64,000 nucleotides of DNA, from assembly GCF_900106835.1 (NCBI RefSeq), contig NZ_FNNR01000004.1, forward strand, positions 337,043 to 401,042, given 5' to 3'. Below the pieces are notes generated by a model. That model ran no database searches. It saw only the letters and a program-made list of their open reading frames with translations, and was not told where the DNA came from. The stretch comes from Arthrobacter sp. cf158 (GTDB lineage Bacteria > Actinomycetota > Actinomycetes > Actinomycetales > Micrococcaceae). The stretch's first letter is position 1. Each line of letters starts with the position of its first letter. Shown here piece by piece: positions 17,006-25,642 of this stretch. The position numbers and the translations under genes are program-made.

Positions 17006-17374
17006 ATCAAGTCTCTACGGGCGATCAAACGGCTATTCACCGAGCTGCCTCAGCCAGCCAGGACCTTCCAGAGGTGCTTCATCGGTTTTTTCCTGGGAAC
17101 TTTCGTTCTCCTGGTGATAACCCGGGTGAACTGGTTTGCCCTCGGCATGAGTGTGTCTGGCGTCTTCGTTTTCATGTTTGGGCTGCACGTGTTCCGGGAC
17201 CTCAATGGCACCGCCAGCACATGGTCGAAGATCTATAAAGAGAGCCACGGTATCAGGCCAGAGGGCTTTACGTTCGCCGACGTACCCACGATAAAGGGCA
17301 TGGGATTCATGTACATGCTCATGGGCGGGGGCCTCGCGGCAATGGGCATAGCGCTGCCGGCATCTCAACTCTGA
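17006..17374 (+). CDS. Small membrane protein, probable non-canonical start (cassette)
   Basis: The first standard start is the GTG at 17114 (86 residues), but it falls inside the first membrane helix. The same frame is open back to a TAA at 17000. It reads IKSLRAIKRLFTELPQ, then a hydrophobic helix (CFIGFFLGTFVLLVI), with AGAAAGG eight bases before the ATC at 17006. I therefore place the start at ATC 17006 (122 residues, two to three helices), or the gene has lost its ATG by mutation. No family is recognised. It lies between R1 and R2. Confidence 0.5.
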   Translation: MKSLRAIKRLFTELPQPARTFQRCFIGFFLGTFVLLVITRVNWFALGMSVSGVFVFMFGLHVFRDLNGTASTWSKIYKESHGIRPEGFTFADVPTIKGMGFMYMLMGGGLAAMGIALPASQL

Positions 17375-17414
17375 ACAGTTCACGCGAGCCGAGGATGAGC
17401 CGTCATAGCGCAAT

Positions 17415-17440
17415 GTCCGGTTGAGGATCCTTCACCGGAC
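17415..17440. repeat. Array palindrome R2
   Basis: Left arm GTCCGGTTGA, centre GGATCC, right arm TTCACCGGAC. Nearly perfect symmetry. Confidence 0.85.
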
Positions 17441-17468
17441 AGGGCTATGCGCGCTTTCATAGGCGAAG

Positions 17469-17831
17469 ATGCTAGATATGCACGATTCGAACCTTTTCGC
17501 CCAGACGCAGCTGACCGCCAGGTTCGGGGCTGTCCCCACACCGCCGTTGCCGGGCGTTAAGGTGGGAGTCTCCAAGAACGTGCGGTCGCCAGATGTTCAT
17601 CCCCTCAACGGGCTGAGGCATCCAGCCGCTGCTGGGACGAGTGGCTGGTTCATCTGGCGGGGTGAAGATCTCGGAACGGCGGATGACTTCTTCGATCCGT
17701 TGCACGTCGAGCATCTGACGACCTGGTGTCCTGAAGTCGTTCCCTATCTCGCTTTGCCCGCGGGGTGGCGATTCCTCTTGGCGCCTGGCTACGAAGATGT
17801 CTGGTTTGACGAGTCGTTGTTGAATATTTGA
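17469..17831 (+). CDS. Imm33-like immunity-type protein (cassette)
   Basis: A 120-residue protein with an aromatic-rich C-terminal core: SGWFIWRGEDL at about residue 58, then DDFFDPLHVEHLTTWCPEVVPYLALP and GWRFLLAPGYEDVWFDESLL. This pattern matches what I remember of proteins annotated as Imm33-domain immunity proteins in actinobacterial toxin loci; I cannot run the comparison. It is the only gene between R2 and R3 and lacks an adjacent toxin. There is no signal peptide, so it is probably cytoplasmic. Confidence 0.6.
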   Translation: MLDMHDSNLFAQTQLTARFGAVPTPPLPGVKVGVSKNVRSPDVHPLNGLRHPAAAGTSGWFIWRGEDLGTADDFFDPLHVEHLTTWCPEVVPYLALPAGWRFLLAPGYEDVWFDESLLNI

Positions 17832-17874
17832 GGGAAGCTGACCCGGACGGCTCAATCTCCCATTCGGGATTCGC

Positions 17875-17900
17875 GTCCGGTGAAGGATCCTTTGCCGGAC
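17875..17900. repeat. Array palindrome R3
   Basis: Left arm GTCCGGTGAA, centre GGATCC, right arm TTTGCCGGAC. Confidence 0.85.
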
Positions 17901-17998
17901 GTTCCATGGTGGCTGCCGGCTGTGCAGGCGCACTCACGTGCCGGACTTGTTACGGAGCTATTGTGGCTGCAGTATGTCGAAGTGATGGAGGATGAGCT

Positions 17999-18928
17999 GT
18001 GAATGCGCATGAAAGGGTTCAGTTCGACCTCGATGAGGATGAGCGCGAGGTACTGAGGCGGGGCCTGACCGACTGGGCCGGTCCGGCGGCCCCCACGGAG
18101 GCCATGGCCTTGGCTATGGGCTTTCGTGTCGTTGCTGATTTGATTACCGACGGCGAGCGAATTGCTGCGTTCATCCGGGCCGGACGATCCCTAACAAAAG
18201 CTGACTGGCGCCGGGCCCTGCTGTCAACCGAGATTGCTTTTGCTAGCAGCACAGTTGGGGCTGGGCTGGACTGGTCTATCGTCACCGGCTATCAAGACGA
18301 CGAAACCATAAGGATCCTCAGAGCGATCCAACGCAAGATGGGTGGCAGTAGAACCTGGCCTGAGAATGGGCCTTCAACATCCGAGTCTCCGGATCGCGAT
18401 TCAGAGTGGACAAAGCCTCTCTTCCCTCCACCGGACAGTTGGAGGGTCCCTGTGCACCCGCAGATGGAGCCGACCGCGGCGCTGCCAATGGAGGCGGGTG
18501 AGAATATAGCAGGAATGGGATCCGTGACAACGCGTCAACAGACAAGGCGGATAGCGGAGGGCTTGGCGCTAGGTGTCCTGGCCTACAACGTAGTACGACT
18601 GCCCAACGAAAGGACCGCACTCGAAACGGCTTTGAACAGTGCCTGGGAGTCGTGGCCCAGAGCGGGAGACTTCGGCAACGTACGCGTGCCAGAGGCTGGA
18701 CGAGACATCTGGACTGGCATGGAAAAGTCGGGAAGCCGCCGTGGTGTTATCGCGGCGTGGGAGGAACACTCCGTTCCTCACCTATTGCCAGCCTTTGCGG
18801 ATGTGCCGATCGCCGACTGTCTAAGTCGCATTGCCGACGAGCAAGCGACAGCAGACGATTGGATTTACCTTGGGTACCTATTCTTAAAAGCCCTGTACCA
18901 AACAACTGTGACCGAGCCTCAAGGGTAG
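17999..18928 (+). CDS. Two-domain hypothetical protein, possible fusion of two cassettes
   Basis: A 309-residue protein from a GTG start. Residues 1-115 (FDLDEDEREVLRRGL ... LRAIQRKMGG) resemble a stand-alone small actinobacterial family as I remember it. Residues 116-170 are low-complexity (Ser, Pro, Glu). Residues 175-305 form a second helical region (RRIAEGLALGVLAYNVV ... IYLGYLFLKALY). The linker DNA contains an arm-like TCCACCGGAC at 18427-18436. Two neighbouring genes may have fused when a repeat decayed. The function of either half is unknown. Confidence 0.6.
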   Translation: MNAHERVQFDLDEDEREVLRRGLTDWAGPAAPTEAMALAMGFRVVADLITDGERIAAFIRAGRSLTKADWRRALLSTEIAFASSTVGAGLDWSIVTGYQDDETIRILRAIQRKMGGSRTWPENGPSTSESPDRDSEWTKPLFPPPDSWRVPVHPQMEPTAALPMEAGENIAGMGSVTTRQQTRRIAEGLALGVLAYNVVRLPNERTALETALNSAWESWPRAGDFGNVRVPEAGRDIWTGMEKSGSRRGVIAAWEEHSVPHLLPAFADVPIADCLSRIADEQATADDWIYLGYLFLKALYQTTVTEPQG

Positions 18929-18948
18929 TCGTGTGGAGCCGGCCTCCC

Positions 18949-18974
18949 GCCCGTAAAGGGATCCTTTACCGGAC
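18949..18974. repeat. Array palindrome R4
   Basis: Left arm GCCCGTAAAG, centre GGATCC, right arm TTTACCGGAC. Confidence 0.8.
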
Positions 18975-19192
18975 GGAGGTGCTGCCTCGATGAGCTCCCT
19001 CTTGGGCGTTTTTCGTGGTCCTGTTACGTGCCGGAGACTCGGTGGATCAGGGGGTGCCTTGGGGTTGACCGGGAAGGGACCAGCGATGGGGTCAACCTGT
19101 TCCACGCGTGGGCTTCGGCTGGAAGCGAAGCATTCTCTTTCGGGGAGGCGGACGGCACGTGATGTGTTCGTGGCCGGTTCAATTTAGGGCGG

Positions 19193-21361
19193 TTAGATGA
19201 TCAGGTTCATGGTATTCCAGCCGGAGCCGACCATGGTGCGGGGTAGCCAGCCAGCGGGGCCGTTGCTCGGGTAGAGCCACAGGAATCCTGTGGCGTCACG
19301 GGCCAGGAGGTCCACGTAGCCGTCGCCGTTGAAGTCGCCGGGCCCGATGATAGCGGTCATGTCGTTCCAGCCCGTGCCCACCTGGGTGGGACCGGAGTAG
19401 TAGGGCCACGGGCCGCCGTTGTAATAAGTCATCGCCCCTTGGTAGAGGCGAAGGCCGCCGTTGCCGTCGCGGGCCAGAAGGTCGGGGTAGCCGTCTCGGT
19501 TGAAGTCGCCTGGCCCTATCACGGCGGTCATGATGTTCCAGCCCGACCCAACATCGGTCCTGGCGAGCCAGCTGCCTTTCCCGTTGCTGGGATAGAGCCA
19601 AAGTACGCCTCTTGAATCGCGGGTGACGAGGTCTGCGTTTCCGTCCAGGTTCAGGTCTCCTGCTGCGGTGATGGCCGACATGTTGTTCCATCCTTGGCCT
19701 ATCTGGACCCGCGGGAACCAGCCGCCATGGCCGTTGCCGGGGTAGAGCCACAACGCTCCGGTGGTGTCGCTGGCTATCACGTCCGGTTTACCGTCGCCGT
19801 TGAAGTCACCGGGGGCCACTATCGATGCCATTTCGTTCCAGCCCTGGCCAACCCGGGCCCGTGCCAGCCAGCCACCGCCGCCGTCCCCGGGGTAAAGCCA
19901 TAGGATTCCGTTCGCGTCGCGTGAGAGAACGTCGGGTTTACCGTCGCCGTTGAAGTCGTGGGTGATCGGCGCTGCCTTGATGGTGACGGTGAATACCGGA
20001 CTCGTTGCGTCGGGGCTGTAACCATTGCTGGCTGAAATACTGAAAGTGAAGGTACCGGGCTTCGTCGGGATTCCGTAGAGGCCCCCACCAGCTGAGAGAG
20101 ACAAGCCCGGCGGTAGGGAGCCGCTGGCTAGTTTGAATTGCGGAGTCAGCGAACCGGCAGCAGTAAACCCAGAGGAGTAGTACGTGCCGACGGTGCCATT
20201 CGCCTGGGGTTTACCCGAGGTCAGTGTCGGGGGGACGTTCTTACCGTCGATAACAACTATCCCGCTGGTGTTTTGACCACTATCGGCGGTCACTGGGATG
20301 TCGCTGACATAGATCTTGTTTCGCTTCGTGTCCACGGCCATGGGGCCGGGAATGCGGAAACCCTGCAGGAGTCCCGAAGCGTTGGTTGTGCCGTCGAAAA
20401 CTCTGACGGCCTGCTTGTATTGGTTGCCGACGTAGACCTTGTTGGTGGCCTCATTCACGGCCATGTAGAACGGCGAGTCCCCTGCTGGAGAAGTCACGAA
20501 AGTGTTGGAGCTGGCATCCAAGACAATCATGGTTGGGGTCGGGGTGTGATCCAGAACATAGACCTTGTTGTTGCTGCGGTTTATCACCAGTTGCATGGGA
20601 TAGCTGTTAGCGCCTAGTGGGATGGTTGTGATCGATTTGGTCGCGCCATCCAAGGCTACGATCGTCCCTGCTGAAGGGCAGGTGGCATAGACCTTGTTCG
20701 TGGCGTCGTTAATTGCCAAACCGTAGACTCCGGTACTACAGATAGGGATGGTGGTGGTAACGGCGTTGGTGGCCCCGTCCAGCACGATCAGTTGAGTGCC
20801 ATCACGGCTGACACCATAGATCTTGTTTGTCTTCGCGTTGACAGCGAAAGTGGAGCTGGCAACCGGGAGAGGCGTCGCTGCGTTGGTGGCGCCGTCAATA
20901 ACAGTAATGCCGCTGGCGCCGGCAGTTGAGACGTAGACCTTGTTGGTTAGCTTGTTTGCCGTAATGGCATCAGGATTACCTGGGAGCGGCACTGTCGTGG
21001 TGGTACCGGTGGCACCGTCGATGACGCTCACAGAGGAAGAACCGCTGTTCGAAACGTAGATCTTATTCGTGACCTCATTGATGGCCAGTTCGCGGGGGTA
21101 CCTTCCGACCGGAATGGTCGTAACGGATTTCGAGGCACCGTCTATTACCGTCACGGTCCCAAGGGTTTCGTTAGTGCCGTAGAGCTTGTTCGTCGTTTCG
21201 TTCATGGCCAGGGCATGTGGCAACAGGCCAGTCTGAATACGATCCGCGACCGTGTCCGCGTGCGCGGGCAAAGCAGCGACGCTGACGAGAAGGACCGAGG
21301 CCATGGCAGCAGCCGCGAGCATGGCATAAATCCGGTAACCGAAGATACGGAACAACGGCAT
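19193..21361 (-). CDS. Secreted beta-propeller / FG-GAP repeat protein
   Basis: A 722-residue exported protein. An N-terminal signal (MPLFRIFGYRIYAMLAAAAM ... LPAHAD) is followed by about nine YVTN-type repeats of some 42 residues each (pattern NEVTNKIYVSNSGSSSVSVIDGAT). Next is one putative Ig-like domain (VGTYYSSGFTAAGS ... LPPGLSL), then about six FG-GAP/VCBS-like repeats with Ca-binding DFNGDGKPD or DFNRDGYPD. The start at 21361 follows GAGG seven bases upstream. It probably folds into two beta-propellers on the cell surface or outside the cell. It is by far the largest gene in the array region and the only clearly secreted one. Confidence 0.85.
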   Translation of the reverse strand: MPLFRIFGYRIYAMLAAAAMASVLLVSVAALPAHADTVADRIQTGLLPHALAMNETTNKLYGTNETLGTVTVIDGASKSVTTIPVGRYPRELAINEVTNKIYVSNSGSSSVSVIDGATGTTTTVPLPGNPDAITANKLTNKVYVSTAGASGITVIDGATNAATPLPVASSTFAVNAKTNKIYGVSRDGTQLIVLDGATNAVTTTIPICSTGVYGLAINDATNKVYATCPSAGTIVALDGATKSITTIPLGANSYPMQLVINRSNNKVYVLDHTPTPTMIVLDASSNTFVTSPAGDSPFYMAVNEATNKVYVGNQYKQAVRVFDGTTNASGLLQGFRIPGPMAVDTKRNKIYVSDIPVTADSGQNTSGIVVIDGKNVPPTLTSGKPQANGTVGTYYSSGFTAAGSLTPQFKLASGSLPPGLSLSAGGGLYGIPTKPGTFTFSISASNGYSPDATSPVFTVTIKAAPITHDFNGDGKPDVLSRDANGILWLYPGDGGGGWLARARVGQGWNEMASIVAPGDFNGDGKPDVIASDTTGALWLYPGNGHGGWFPRVQIGQGWNNMSAITAAGDLNLDGNADLVTRDSRGVLWLYPSNGKGSWLARTDVGSGWNIMTAVIGPGDFNRDGYPDLLARDGNGGLRLYQGAMTYYNGGPWPYYSGPTQVGTGWNDMTAIIGPGDFNGDGYVDLLARDATGFLWLYPSNGPAGWLPRTMVGSGWNTMNLII

Positions 21362-21988
21362 AGAAAAACCTCGAGGAGCCAACGGCTCAACCCCCAAAAT
21401 CCAGTTCGCGACCATCGCGTCAACCAGCGAATTCTATAGCTACCGGTCTGCGCATCGTTAGCGGGAACCAAAATATTCCAATCGGAAGGATAAAGAGAAC
21501 CGTGAAGCGCCAAGGGAGCTGACGGTCCTGCTTTCTGATTCAGCGCCTGAAATCGCCGGCGAGCCATAAATCAGCGCACAGGTTGCCCGGAACTTTCCAG
21601 CGTGGCGCCTCAAACATCCCCGGTGGCATAACAGCGGCCGAAAGAGCATCAGCCATCACGAGAAGACAAGACCGGCACGCCCGGAAGCCGGTGGCTCTCC
21701 GGACACTCTTCAAGTGTCCCGGTGAAGGATCTTTTACCGGACACGAAAGTAAGTCGATCCAGATTCCTGGGCGGACGTCTCGTTCGGCGGTGGCCAAAGA
21801 GCCACGGCTCATTCCGAGGGCACGGCAATTGTATGAGCTCATAAACGGCTTCGCTCCTGTCAGCTTGGGGCGCCATGTGGGCACCTCTTTCTACGAGCGA
21901 CCGTCAACCCAAACGGCTGAGTGCTGTCATAGCCGCTTTGGAAGTGAGAGGAACGCCCACGAGACGGCTGATCGCGTGGCACAGCCGC
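21362..21988. other. Long gap with one palindrome
   Basis: I see no convincing gene in either the 350 bases before R5 or the 245 bases after it. The region may hold the promoter of the propeller gene and decayed cassette material. Confidence 0.4.
21716..21742. repeat. Array palindrome R5
   Basis: Left arm GTCCCGGTGAA, centre GGATCT, right arm TTTACCGGAC, with flanking GT and AC extending the symmetry. Confidence 0.8.
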
Positions 21989-22486
21989 TCAGGAATGGAC
22001 GACTACATCGACACGACCAATACCTGGCTGGGTCCAGGGTAGCTGGCCAGCCCCGTCCATGAACTCATTGGCGTCTGCCAAAGCAGTCTTCAGGCGTTCG
22101 CCTTTCTCCTCGATTGCGACGATGAAGGGGATGTCCTCCTGAGTGCGCCACCGATCGAGAATATTTGGAAACAATGACACGAAGTCACCCGCGATGGGTG
22201 AGGAGTCGTCAGCCCCGCGGACGAGTATCAAGTAACCTCGCGAGCTCCCGAACCATTCAAGGTCCGAAATCAGTGATATCGCGGCGTCAAGTCCCCGAGT
22301 CGGGAAGGGGTACATGAACTCCCGTGCGAGGTACTGGCAGAGCGCTTCGACGTCCGCGAGTCCCGCCAGGTCATGTTCGAAAACCATCATCCCGTGCGAG
22401 CGAGCATCAGCCTTGAGCTGATCCCGAAGCGAAGCGGTAACACCCAGATGAACTGCGAACTTTTTGCCAATCTCGTCAATTTCCAT
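21989..22486 (-). CDS. Barstar-like protein (cassette)
   Basis: A 165-residue protein, likely start ATG 22486 after AGGGAAG; the frame continues upstream to 22576. The central part, LADVEALCQYLAREFMYPF, then TRGLDAAISLISDLEWF and GYLILVRGAD, follows the order of the barstar fold: helix, then a conserved Asp in a loop where barstar has GxNLDALWD, then a hydrophobic strand. Barstar proteins inhibit barnase-type RNases. No RNase toxin is present. The resemblance is by eye and moderate. Confidence 0.55.
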   Translation of the reverse strand: MEIDEIGKKFAVHLGVTASLRDQLKADARSHGMMVFEHDLAGLADVEALCQYLAREFMYPFPTRGLDAAISLISDLEWFGSSRGYLILVRGADDSSPIAGDFVSLFPNILDRWRTQEDIPFIVAIEEKGERLKTALADANEFMDGAGQLPWTQPGIGRVDVVVHS

Positions 22487-22617
22487 GGGCTTCCCTGATC
22501 GACACTGGTGGATACAAGTCAACTTGGAGTGTGCCATACCGGGCAAGAAGCCTCTCTTCCCATAATCGGGTCCCACTCGCTTGGCAGGCTAACGCTGCAA
22601 GTCGATCCTTGACCGGT

Positions 22618-22644
22618 GTCCCGGTGAAGGATCCCTTACCGGGC
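22618..22644. repeat. Array palindrome R6
   Basis: Left arm GTCCCGGTGAA, centre GGATCC, right arm CTTACCGGGC. From GATCC onward it is identical to the copy at 30660. Confidence 0.85.
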
Positions 22645-23110
22645 GGTTTGAAGTTGGTCGACCGAAAGCGGCTCGGCTGCCTGTTCTTCCGGGCGTGTAA
22701 GCCCCGTGACTAGTTACCGCTTGGCGGGCCGTCTCGGACTTCGGTCTCATCCTGCGGCAGCCGCAATCGCGGCGTGAAGTCGACTTTCCAACTATCGAGC
22801 TCAAAGAGGTCCTCGTCCCGGTCTACGAACAACGCCAGCGCGACGGGCACTCCGTCCAGGTCCTTGAACCATCCTTCCGCGACAGTTCGTCCATAGCGGG
22901 GATGGTTCTTGCCGGAAACGAAGCGAAGGCTGCCCATTCCTCCGTCATCCATGTCGCATACTCTCAGCGCGCTCAGATTAACAGGTCCGCCGTTCCAATC
23001 GTTTGCCCGCTTCAAAAGCACCGACAGTATCAAGGCCTCGCCGTCTTCTAGTTGCCGCTCCGTCATTTGAAGATCCTATTGCTCCGCTAGGGCATGTCCG
23101 ATGAACGACC
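22630..23110. repeat. Duplicated cassette, copy A
   Basis: About 481 bases matching 30672-31152 without gaps; I count five differences by eye. The match starts inside the left palindrome and stops at the edge of the right one. Confidence 0.85.
22710..23066 (-). CDS. DUF6984-like protein, copy A (cassette)
   Basis: A 118-residue acidic protein. Characteristic stretches are DGEALILSVLLKRANDW, VCDMDDGGMGSL and YGRTVAEGWFKDLDGVPV, ending DLFELDSWKVDF. The family is, to my memory, the uncharacterised DUF6984. It is nearly identical to the copy at 30752 (Asn/Asp and Arg/Gly differences) and clearly related to the protein at 29198. No signal or membrane segment. Function unknown; an immunity or inhibitor role is inferred from the array. 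Confidence 0.8.
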   Translation of the reverse strand: MTERQLEDGEALILSVLLKRANDWNGGPVNLSALRVCDMDDGGMGSLRFVSGKNHPRYGRTVAEGWFKDLDGVPVALALFVDRDEDLFELDSWKVDFTPRLRLPQDETEVRDGPPSGN

Positions 23111-23136
23111 GTCCGCAAGACGATCCCCAACCGAAC
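23111..23136. repeat. Array palindrome R6b, degenerate
   Basis: Left arm GTCCGCAAGA, centre CGATCC, right arm CCAACCGAAC. The position fits the edge of the duplicated cassette. Confidence 0.6.
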
Positions 23137-23148
23137 GCAAGACGGCTT

Positions 23149-23496
23149 TTATGTACGTAGAAGTGTGTCGTGGACCGTCACATGCTCGCCGACCCTCACG
23201 ATCAGCTCGCCGGCCATTCCTTCCCAGCGGGACCAGACGTGGAACTCAATGACCCCGCGTTCGTCTCGGACACTGACCTTCACCGGGGTCTCTCGTTCAA
23301 GAACAAGGCGCACTTCGTCACCGTTGAGCCAGCGGATGCTCGCTGACCCAGCGATCTCGTCCCAGGTAAGCGTTACGGTGCTTCCGTCGTTCGCCCACGC
23401 GACCAGAGAGACCACCCCAGGCTGATCGGACGGCTCGACCCCAACCCCGATATCATTCAGGTCTTCAAGCCTTGGAACTTCAAGCTGCGCGCTCAT
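23149..23496 (-). CDS. Small beta-rich hypothetical protein (cassette)
   Basis: A 115-residue protein; likely start ATG 23496 (MSAQLEVPRLEDL). The frame is open to 23688 but the upstream part crosses palindrome R7. The sequence alternates polar and hydrophobic residues (VVSLVAWANDGSTVTLTW, ELIVRVGEHVTVHDTLL) as in beta proteins, with many Trp and acidic residues. No family is recognised. Confidence 0.6.
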   Translation of the reverse strand: MSAQLEVPRLEDLNDIGVGVEPSDQPGVVSLVAWANDGSTVTLTWDEIAGSASIRWLNGDEVRLVLERETPVKVSVRDERGVIEFHVWSRWEGMAGELIVRVGEHVTVHDTLLRT

Positions 23497-23541
23497 AACC
23501 ACATGCTGCCATACCAGCCAGCCACAATGACCGGGCCAGCT

Positions 23542-23567
23542 GCACGCTGGAGGATCCTTCACCGGGC
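23542..23567. repeat. Array palindrome R7
   Basis: The centre GGATCC and right arm TTCACCGGGC are good; the left arm GCACGCTGGA has decayed. Confidence 0.6.
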
Positions 23568-23753
23568 GCTGGCCGGCTTCTACCTTCCACAGGTGTGACA
23601 ACATGTGTTCGTGTACTTCCAGCGCTTCCGAGACGATGACAGCACCGCAGGCGCGTGGAGAGTTGAATGCGCCGGGGCCTCCGGCCATCTATCGTGCGAG
23701 AGAATCCAGAGCCGAATTTCGTACCCGTGGATTCAGACGGTGACGTGGCAACG

Positions 23754-24161
23754 ATGAGAATGACTTACGCAAACTTAGACGCTGACAACATCGGAGGAAC
23801 CAGCCAAGCTGACTACTTGGTTGGTATTGATGCCGATTTCACCGTCTCGGAAGGGTCGGTGCTGCTCTATCGAGAGCAAGCCTTTCCCGTAGTCGAACTA
23901 GCTCGCAGCCTGGTCGTCTGGCTCAACGCCAACCCTCGAGGCGACTTCGTGTTCGACTCGATGTCCTTCGAAGAGGTGGGGACGGTTTCACTGAAACGAG
24001 CGTCATCGGGATGGCTGATGGAGTCAGTATTCAGTCCTGGTGTTGTCAGCAATCCACTCGATTGGGCGGATGTTGAGCATGGGTGCAAGGAATTTTTGGA
24101 CCAAATCGAATTCGATCTTTTGTCGTTGGGACTTGACCCTGCTGACGTGATCCATCGTTGA
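23754..24161 (+). CDS. Hypothetical protein (cassette)
   Basis: A 135-residue protein from ATG 23754 (MRMTYANLDADNI); a GTG three codons earlier is possible. Order: YLVGIDADFTVSEGSVLLYREQAFPVVELARSLVVWL, then DFVFDSMSFEEVGTVSL, then an acidic C-terminal helix. It looks like a small cytoplasmic alpha/beta protein of a family seen in actinobacterial accessory regions; I cannot name it with confidence. Confidence 0.65.
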   Translation: MRMTYANLDADNIGGTSQADYLVGIDADFTVSEGSVLLYREQAFPVVELARSLVVWLNANPRGDFVFDSMSFEEVGTVSLKRASSGWLMESVFSPGVVSNPLDWADVEHGCKEFLDQIEFDLLSLGLDPADVIHR

Positions 24162-24203
24162 ATCAACTTCGTCACCAACGAGATCCGCCCTCGCTGAGAA
24201 GGT

Positions 24204-24230
24204 GCCCCCGTAAGGGATCGCCTTACGTGT
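24204..24230. repeat. Array palindrome R8
   Basis: Left arm GCCCCCGTAAG, centre GGATCG, right arm CCTTACGTGT. Confidence 0.65.
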
Positions 24231-24305
24231 GCTCTGCTGTGCACCCAGCGCTACAGTTGACCGGACCGCGCGATTCATCGGACATGGCGGGTAGGGAGGC
24301 CGACG

Positions 24306-24722
24306 TTGGGAAGGTACTTTGAGCATGAAGTTCTTAGGGGCTTCTACCTGGAAGACAGCTGGGTATTGGACATCAACGCAAGCCGAGGGCAGCTTGTCAT
24401 CACCGCGGAGTTCGTACTGACCGAGGAACACCCCTCTCATGCCCCGGCACGCCCCGGAGAGCAATACTGCTACCGCAAGGGGGTGCTGGTGTTCGATGGT
24501 GTAACAGATTTGACCTGGACTGGTCAGCTCAGTTCCCGGCCTTCGCGTGACCCTGACGGCTCAGTTGACTACGGCAATATCGACTCGCTCATCATCGAGG
24601 GAGACCACTACACCGTTGAAGGGGACCTCGGGAAAATCGACCTCCACGCTGCATCCATCCGCGTGGCACTGGTCTCGGACGGCACTATCCTCACGTCGCA
24701 CGGCGCCGCTGCTGACCTCTAG
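24306..24722 (+). CDS. Hypothetical protein (cassette)
   Basis: A 138-residue protein from a TTG start (MGRYFEHEVLRGFYLEDSWV). Beta-strand-rich: VLDINASRGQLVITAEFVL, YRKGVLVFDGVTDLTW, LIIEGDHYTVEGDLGKIDL. It is similar in pattern to small soluble proteins found beside toxins, but the family is not identified. It lies between R8 and R9. Confidence 0.6.
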   Translation: MGRYFEHEVLRGFYLEDSWVLDINASRGQLVITAEFVLTEEHPSHAPARPGEQYCYRKGVLVFDGVTDLTWTGQLSSRPSRDPDGSVDYGNIDSLIIEGDHYTVEGDLGKIDLHAASIRVALVSDGTILTSHGAAADL

Positions 24723-24727
24723 CACGC

Positions 24728-24753
24728 GTCCGGTGAAGGATCGGCTAAAGACA
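24728..24753. repeat. Array palindrome R9
   Basis: The left arm GTCCGGTGAA and centre GGATCG are clear; the right arm GCTAAAGACA has decayed. Confidence 0.65.
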
Positions 24754-24761
24754 GAGCGAAA

Positions 24762-25241
24762 ATGAAACCAATGATCTCCAGATTCGTGGCGAACGGCAGG
24801 GTGTTCTCAATCGTCCAGACACCGACATCTGATATTCGGCGGACGGAACTGACCATCACTTTGCGCGGGGCCCATGGTTGGGACTTCGTGGTGCCTGGCT
24901 GGCGAGATGTATCTTTCGGCATCAGCGGTGAGATTGCCTATGTATGGTCGGCAAGAAGCATAATCGTTCTGCCTTCACATAAGGATGCAGACCCAAAAGT
25001 TATCCCCTTTGATGAGGAAGACATCATCGTGGTTTTCGTTGCTGGACCATGTTGGTTACTAGTGTGCGAAACCTCCGTGTGGCTGATTGGGCCGGATGGG
25101 GAAAAAGGCCAGGCTCACTTCAGAGAAGTAGTTGAGGAAGCATCCTTTGATGGCCACATCGTAGTTGTCAGGGACGTCGACTCTGCGGAATACCGCTTTG
25201 AAGTATCCGCGACCAATTTGGTCGAGATCATCGATTCGTAA
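24762..25241 (+). CDS. Hypothetical protein (cassette)
   Basis: A 159-residue protein. It starts nine bases after R9, at ATG 24762 or 24771. Strand-rich with several Trp (GAHGWDFVVPGW, GEIAYVWSARSIIVLPS, CWLLVCETSVWLIGPDG), suggesting repeated blades of a small beta-propeller or a beta-sandwich. No family is recognised. No signal peptide. Confidence 0.65.
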   Translation: MKPMISRFVANGRVFSIVQTPTSDIRRTELTITLRGAHGWDFVVPGWRDVSFGISGEIAYVWSARSIIVLPSHKDADPKVIPFDEEDIIVVFVAGPCWLLVCETSVWLIGPDGEKGQAHFREVVEEASFDGHIVVVRDVDSAEYRFEVSATNLVEIIDS

Positions 25242-25309
25242 CGACTCTGCGATTGCAGTACGGCAGCCGGGAGTGACTCGTTAGCGCCCGGAGCTCCTAG
25301 AAGCGCGGT

Positions 25310-25335
25310 GTCCGGTGAAGGATCCTCCTACGGAC
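25310..25335. repeat. Array palindrome R10
   Basis: Left arm GTCCGGTGAA, centre GGATCC, right arm TCCTACGGAC, with GT and AC continuing the symmetry outward. Confidence 0.8.
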
Positions 25336-25399
25336 ACGCGTTCCTTATAAGGCAGGGGTGTTCGCTCCAGCCCGCCAGCATCGTTTCCCCCGCGCCGCG

Positions 25400-25615
25400 T
25401 CACTGGACTTCCTCGACTTCGTCCCCCAATTCCGACAAACCTCGTACCAGCATGAAAGTGTCGAAGGTTCCAAAGGAAGTCAGATTTGGTTCAATCCCGA
25501 TGGACCAAATCGCGTCGCATTCAACACAGAGCTGAAAGAGTTCGCCCGTCTTTACAAGACGGTATGGTTTGACCCAGTCTTGCCCGCATCTTGGGCAAAC
25601 TATGTCGTGGCTCAC
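25400..25615 (-). CDS. Small zinc-ribbon protein (cassette)
   Basis: A 71-residue protein with two zinc knuckles, CPRC at residues 7-10 and CVEC at about 30-33 (DIVCPRCGQDW, then LFQLCVECDAIWSI), and an acidic C-terminus. This is a typical single zinc ribbon. The overlapping plus-strand frame (25358-25822) runs through palindrome R11 and is judged a shadow. Confidence 0.7.
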   Translation of the reverse strand: MSHDIVCPRCGQDWVKPYRLVKTGELFQLCVECDAIWSIGIEPNLTSFGTFDTFMLVRGLSELGDEVEEVQ

Positions 25616-25642
25616 GGGAACGGGAACGCTGTCACTACAGTC

